From the NCBI GenBank assembly GCA_009694195.1, contig SHVQ01000002.1, positions 62,001 through 126,000 of the forward strand: DNA of 64,000 bases, written 5' to 3'. This DNA comes from Rhodospirillales bacterium. GTDB taxonomy: Bacteria; Pseudomonadota; Alphaproteobacteria; Rhodospirillales; SHVQ01. Positions 61,121 through 64,000 of the stretch are shown here, piece by piece. The position numbers and the translations under genes were made by a program. Every line of letters starts with the position of its first letter. Within the stretch, counting starts at the first letter, position 1. Below the pieces are notes generated by a model. The model ran no database searches, was not told the origin of the DNA, and saw only the letters and a list, made by a program, of their open reading frames with translations.

Positions 61121-61396
61121 ATGCTTGGCAATATGCAGAAAACCGACAAGAAGCCCGATTTTTTCATTGATATTACGGGCGAGGTCTGTCCCCTCACTTT
61201 CGTTAAGACGAAGCTCCTGCTCGAACGCGCGCACGCGGGCCAGACCGTCCTCGTTCGGCTGAAAGGCACCGAGCCGCTCGCGAACGTTCCGCGCGCCGTC
61301 CGCGATCACGGCCATCTTGTGCTGGAACTCGCGCCCGAAGACCCCGCCCGCGAAGGGCCGGACGCGGTCCATCGCCTGCTCATCCGCAAGACGTGA
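61121..61396 (+). CDS. TusA-family sulfur carrier
   Basis: The 91-residue protein has DITGEVCPLTFVKTKLLLE with the sulfur-carrying Cys followed by Pro, and RLKGTEPLANVPRAVRDHGH. TusA-like proteins carry persulfide for tRNA thiolation or other sulfur pathways. ATG 61121 or ATG 61133 may start it; neither has a strong ribosome site. It converges on tsaB with a 2-bp gap. Related sulfur genes lie 28 kb away. Confidence 0.88.
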   Translation: MLGNMQKTDKKPDFFIDITGEVCPLTFVKTKLLLERAHAGQTVLVRLKGTEPLANVPRAVRDHGHLVLELAPEDPAREGPDAVHRLLIRKT

Positions 61397-61398
61397 CT

Positions 61399-62097
61399 CT
61401 AGGGACGGAGCCGGCCGCCGGCGACCGGGAGCACGGCTTCGGGCGGTCGCAGGTACAAGGGCACGAGCGGCGGAAGCGTCGCACCCGGTCGGAATCTTGC
61501 CGCCGCGATGGCGGCGACTTGCGCCGCGTCGGGAACTCCCGCACCGCCCGCACGTATAAGCGTAGAGCCCTCGGAGCCGAGCGCGTCGAGCGCCCGCCCG
61601 GCTGCATCGCCCGCGATCAAAAGCCGGCTCCCCCTGTACGGGCTCAGGAGATCGGAGAGAGCCCCCGGCGGCACCGCCTCGGGCGCCGTCAACGGTCGCA
61701 GCGCCGGGTCGAACAGTTGCGCATAAACATCCTCGCGCTTCGTCTCCAGCACGACCAGAAGAGCCGCGTTCCGCCGGTCGCCGTCCGGGACGGCGTGGGC
61801 GACGGCTTCGAGCGTGGTCACGCCAAGACAGGGGATGCGGGCCGCGAGGGAAAAGCCCTTGGCCGCGGCAAGCCCGATGCGAAGCCCCGTGAACGTGCCG
61901 GGGCCGGCCGTCACCGCGACCAGATCGACCGCGGCCAGCGCTTCGCCCGCTTCGGCGAGCGTCACCATCACCATCGGGATCAGGGCCTCCGATTGTCCGC
62001 GCTCCATCCGCTCGAAGCGGCGGGCGACCACGCGGCCGTCGCGCCAGAGAGCGGCCGAGCACGCCGAAGAGGCCGTATCGAAGGCGAGGATTTTCAC
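61399..62097 (-). CDS. tsaB: tRNA threonylcarbamoyladenosine biosynthesis protein TsaB
   Basis: The 232-residue protein is an ASKHA-fold member: KILAFDTASSACSAALW, LVAVTAGPGTFTGLRIGLAAAKGFSLA and GVTTLEAVAHAV. It supports TsaD in forming t6A37. The start is GTG 62097 directly before the first strand. The C-terminal LVPLYLRPPEA is typical. The membrane protein gene ends 11 bp upstream. Confidence 0.92.
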   Translation of the reverse strand: MKILAFDTASSACSAALWRDGRVVARRFERMERGQSEALIPMVMVTLAEAGEALAAVDLVAVTAGPGTFTGLRIGLAAAKGFSLAARIPCLGVTTLEAVAHAVPDGDRRNAALLVVLETKREDVYAQLFDPALRPLTAPEAVPPGALSDLLSPYRGSRLLIAGDAAGRALDALGSEGSTLIRAGGAGVPDAAQVAAIAAARFRPGATLPPLVPLYLRPPEAVLPVAGGRLRP

Positions 62098-62108
62098 GCG
62101 GGCCGCAC

Positions 62109-63464
62109 CTAAAACACGCCGGAGTGCCGGACCAGGATCACGAGGATCGCCGATATGGCCGTCGCCGCCAAGCCGAACGGAAGGTTGAGCCGCCACGCGA
62201 CCGTCCAGATCGACTCGCCGCTCAGCCTGGAAACATAGAGGGTCGTCGCCGAGAAGGGCGACACGCTGGTCCCGAGACCCCAGGTCGCCAACAGGATAAG
62301 GGCCAACACTTCCGGCGGGACGCCGAGAACCGCCGGCGGCAGCACGTGGGCGAGCAGCACCACGAGGACGACCGGATGAAGCCCGATCGCGCCGCAGAGG
62401 GAGATGAACATCGCCAGCAGAAGAATCCGGACATCCACCGGAATGGCGATGGCGTCCAGCAGCCGTCCGACGGTGTCCTGCGGAATGGCGAGCGAAATGC
62501 CGGCGCCGAAGATGTTGGCGCTCGTGAACAGGATCGCCTCGCTCCGAAGATTGGCGAACCTGGCGATTACCTCCGCCGCGAACGCACGCGGCCCGAGAGC
62601 GCCTTCCGAGACCGCGGCATTCGCCGCCTGGTTCCATACGATGGTGAAGGCGGGCGCGACGAGGCCGAGCGCGATCGGAATCGAAATGCCGGTGGTCTCC
62701 ACCGAGCCGATCAGGAGGCTGAACAGGATCAGGAGCGTGACGGCGAGATTGCGGACGGCCCAGGCCGGAAGCTTCGGCGCGGATGCTCCCGGTTCCGGCG
62801 CCGTCACCGGTGTCTTGTTCAGCCACCAGTTCGCCAGGATGAGCACGGCCGCGATCGCGAAGCCGATGGGCGCGATCTGCACCCAGCGGACGCCGGGCAA
62901 CATCGACAGGATGACCGAAGTGCCGACGAAGAACGGCGACCAGCAGGCGCAGGAAGAGAACCCCTGCGTCAGCGCTTTTGCGAGGCGGATCCGCACGCTG
63001 CGATCGGAGTGTTGGCTGATCATGCTCGCGAGGAGGGAAATGCCGGCGAGGTTGAACGCGGCGCCAAGCACGTGGGCAAAGAGCGAAATCATCAGAAACC
63101 GCCGCCCGGGCGGCTGGCCCGCGGCGAAATCGCGCACGGCTTGAATGGCCGGGCTTCTGGCGGCGGCTGCCTGCATCCAGACGACGGAGCAAAATAGAAC
63201 GAAGAACGGCAGCGTCCGGCGGACACCCGAAAGAAACACGCCGGCCAGGTCGCCCGCACCGAAACCGATCAACAGGCCGAGCGTCGCGAGGACCGTGCCC
63301 ACGACCTGCTGAATGCGGGGTGCCCGCGGAGCCTCCCAGGCAATAAAGAGCAGCGCCAACGCCATGGCGACGGCACCCAGGGATCGGACGCCGAAGAGCG
63401 CGTCGACGATGGTGAATACGCACACAAGCAGATAGATCCACGCGGTCCACGGAATAGGGTTCAT
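62109..63464 (-). CDS. polytopic membrane protein, probable ion-transporter (IT) superfamily permease
   Basis: The 451-residue protein has about 11-13 hydrophobic helices and no soluble domain. The C-terminal half has SANIFGAGISLAI and TWGLGTSVSPFSATTLYVSRLSG; short Gly/Ser/Thr motifs inside helices are seen in IT-superfamily carriers such as DASS, ArsB and CitMHS. I could not assign a subfamily or substrate. ATG 63464 begins a hydrophobic first helix. It is 11 bp from tsaB and could be co-transcribed. Confidence 0.65.
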   Translation of the reverse strand: MNPIPWTAWIYLLVCVFTIVDALFGVRSLGAVAMALALLFIAWEAPRAPRIQQVVGTVLATLGLLIGFGAGDLAGVFLSGVRRTLPFFVLFCSVVWMQAAAARSPAIQAVRDFAAGQPPGRRFLMISLFAHVLGAAFNLAGISLLASMISQHSDRSVRIRLAKALTQGFSSCACWSPFFVGTSVILSMLPGVRWVQIAPIGFAIAAVLILANWWLNKTPVTAPEPGASAPKLPAWAVRNLAVTLLILFSLLIGSVETTGISIPIALGLVAPAFTIVWNQAANAAVSEGALGPRAFAAEVIARFANLRSEAILFTSANIFGAGISLAIPQDTVGRLLDAIAIPVDVRILLLAMFISLCGAIGLHPVVLVVLLAHVLPPAVLGVPPEVLALILLATWGLGTSVSPFSATTLYVSRLSGESIWTVAWRLNLPFGLAATAISAILVILVRHSGVF

Positions 63465-63588
63465 GACGCTTGTGCCATCGTTGCGCCGGGCACCCCGGGT
63501 GGACGCCGCTTTCGCTTGCGAGGATGGCGGTTATACTTGGTTTCGCCAGGTTTGCCACGGCCCTTCGCAACGGAGACCACATCCCCGC

Positions 63589-64000
63589 ATGCCGCTCGTC
63601 GAGATCACGGAGGAGAGCCACGGCGTCGCACTCTCTCTTGCTTATGCGACCCCCGACAATTTCACCGGCAAGCCGATTTACCGGCGCGCCGCCTGCTATC
63701 TTCACCCGGATGCCGACGCGCGTCTTCAGGAGGCCGTGGCACAGGCTGCGACGCAAGGGTTCCGGATCAAGATATTCGATGCCTTCCGCCCGGCCGAGGC
63801 CCAGTGGACGATGTGGAACCACACGCCCGATCCCGAGTTTCTCGCCGACCCCCGCCGCGGCTCGCCGCACTCGCGCGGGGTCGCCGTCGATCTCACGCTC
63901 GTCGACCGCACGGGCCGCGCCCTCGACATGGGCACCGGCTTCGATGCGTTCACGCCCCTTTCCCACCACGGCAACAGGGAGGTCTCGGCCGAGGCGCAAC
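63589..64000 (+). CDS. VanX-type D-alanyl-D-alanine dipeptidase (partial, right edge)
   Basis: ATG 63589 opens a frame of 137 codons to the window end. FDAFRPAEAQWTMWNH and SPHSRGVAVDLTLVD give the zinc ligands His94 and Asp101 of the SxHxxGxAxD motif. The missing C-terminus should contain the catalytic Glu and last His ligand. Chromosomal DdpX-like dipeptidases recycle peptidoglycan D-Ala-D-Ala; no van resistance genes are visible. It diverges from the transporter over 124 bp. Confidence 0.85.
   Translation, partial: MPLVEITEESHGVALSLAYATPDNFTGKPIYRRAACYLHPDADARLQEAVAQAATQGFRIKIFDAFRPAEAQWTMWNHTPDPEFLADPRRGSPHSRGVAVDLTLVDRTGRALDMGTGFDAFTPLSHHGNREVSAEAQ

Noticed and set aside
61399-63999. 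866-codon minus-strand frame covering tsaB and the transporter region
   Set aside because: Only its last part (tsaB, from GTG 62097) is real; the rest is out of frame with the transporter gene.

Overview
The window looks like a chromosomal segment of a high-GC alphaproteobacterium. The evidence is gene content and order: dnaA-dnaN-recF-gyrB beside rpsT; echA-mutM-ubiE-coaBC-dut; fabA-fabB-fabI with an Irr-type regulator; pnp-rpsO-truB-rbfA-infB-ylxR-nusA-rimP; and trmB-metK-HTH-lnt-corC-ybeY-phoH-miaB-fur followed by a MucR-type regulator. Irr and MucR are largely alphaproteobacterial families. A Rhodospirillales or Hyphomicrobiales relative is plausible, but the genus cannot be read from the sequence. 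I found no rRNA, tRNA, CRISPR array, insertion sequence or prophage.

Layout. 1-2.4 kb: two tandem, catalytically degenerate GGDEF-EAL-like genes, both broken. 2.5-10.6 kb: a PPP-type phosphatase and an envelope sugar block (UDP-glucuronate decarboxylase, asparagine synthase, a fused ADH/Gfo-Idh-MocA oxidoreductase, gmhA, hldE). 10.6-18.2 kb: penicillin-binding protein 1A, Ldh-family dehydrogenase, PDZ protease, D-cysteine desulfhydrase, DUF6505, MlaA and a class IV aminotransferase. 18.2-19.3 kb: a less GC-rich accessory islet with a RelBE-type toxin-antitoxin pair and a membrane-anchored gene whose two halves meet at an A8 run. 19.3-26.6 kb: replication genes and rpsT. 26.7-33.8 kb: echA, mutM, ubiE, coaBC, dut and a sulfur-related set (Rrf2 regulator, cysK, moeB-like, dsrE-like). 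33.8-38.7 kb: a D-2-hydroxyacid dehydrogenase, an SH3 protein, then irr followed by an erythrin-HdrD-like-DUF3501 operon with an Irr-box-like palindrome in front. 38.8-51.3 kb: type II fatty acid synthesis genes and the RNA/translation superoperon. 51.3-64 kb: trmB, metK, an HTH regulator, lnt, corC, ybeY, phoH, miaB, fur, mucR, tusA, tsaB, a membrane transporter and the start of a VanX-type dipeptidase.

Many neighbouring genes overlap by four bases (ATGA, GTGA or TTGA), so long translationally coupled operons are likely. Several starts are GTG or TTG, and fabA lacks any well-placed ATG or GTG start.

I did not find a clear-cut new system. The best candidates for follow-up are the irr/erythrin/HdrD-like/DUF3501 unit with its box and promoter (35.6-38.7 kb), the A8-linked two-frame membrane gene behind the toxin-antitoxin pair (18.8-19.3 kb), the decaying tandem GGDEF-EAL paralogues (1-2.4 kb), and a terminator-like leader in front of rimP-nusA (51.1-51.3 kb).
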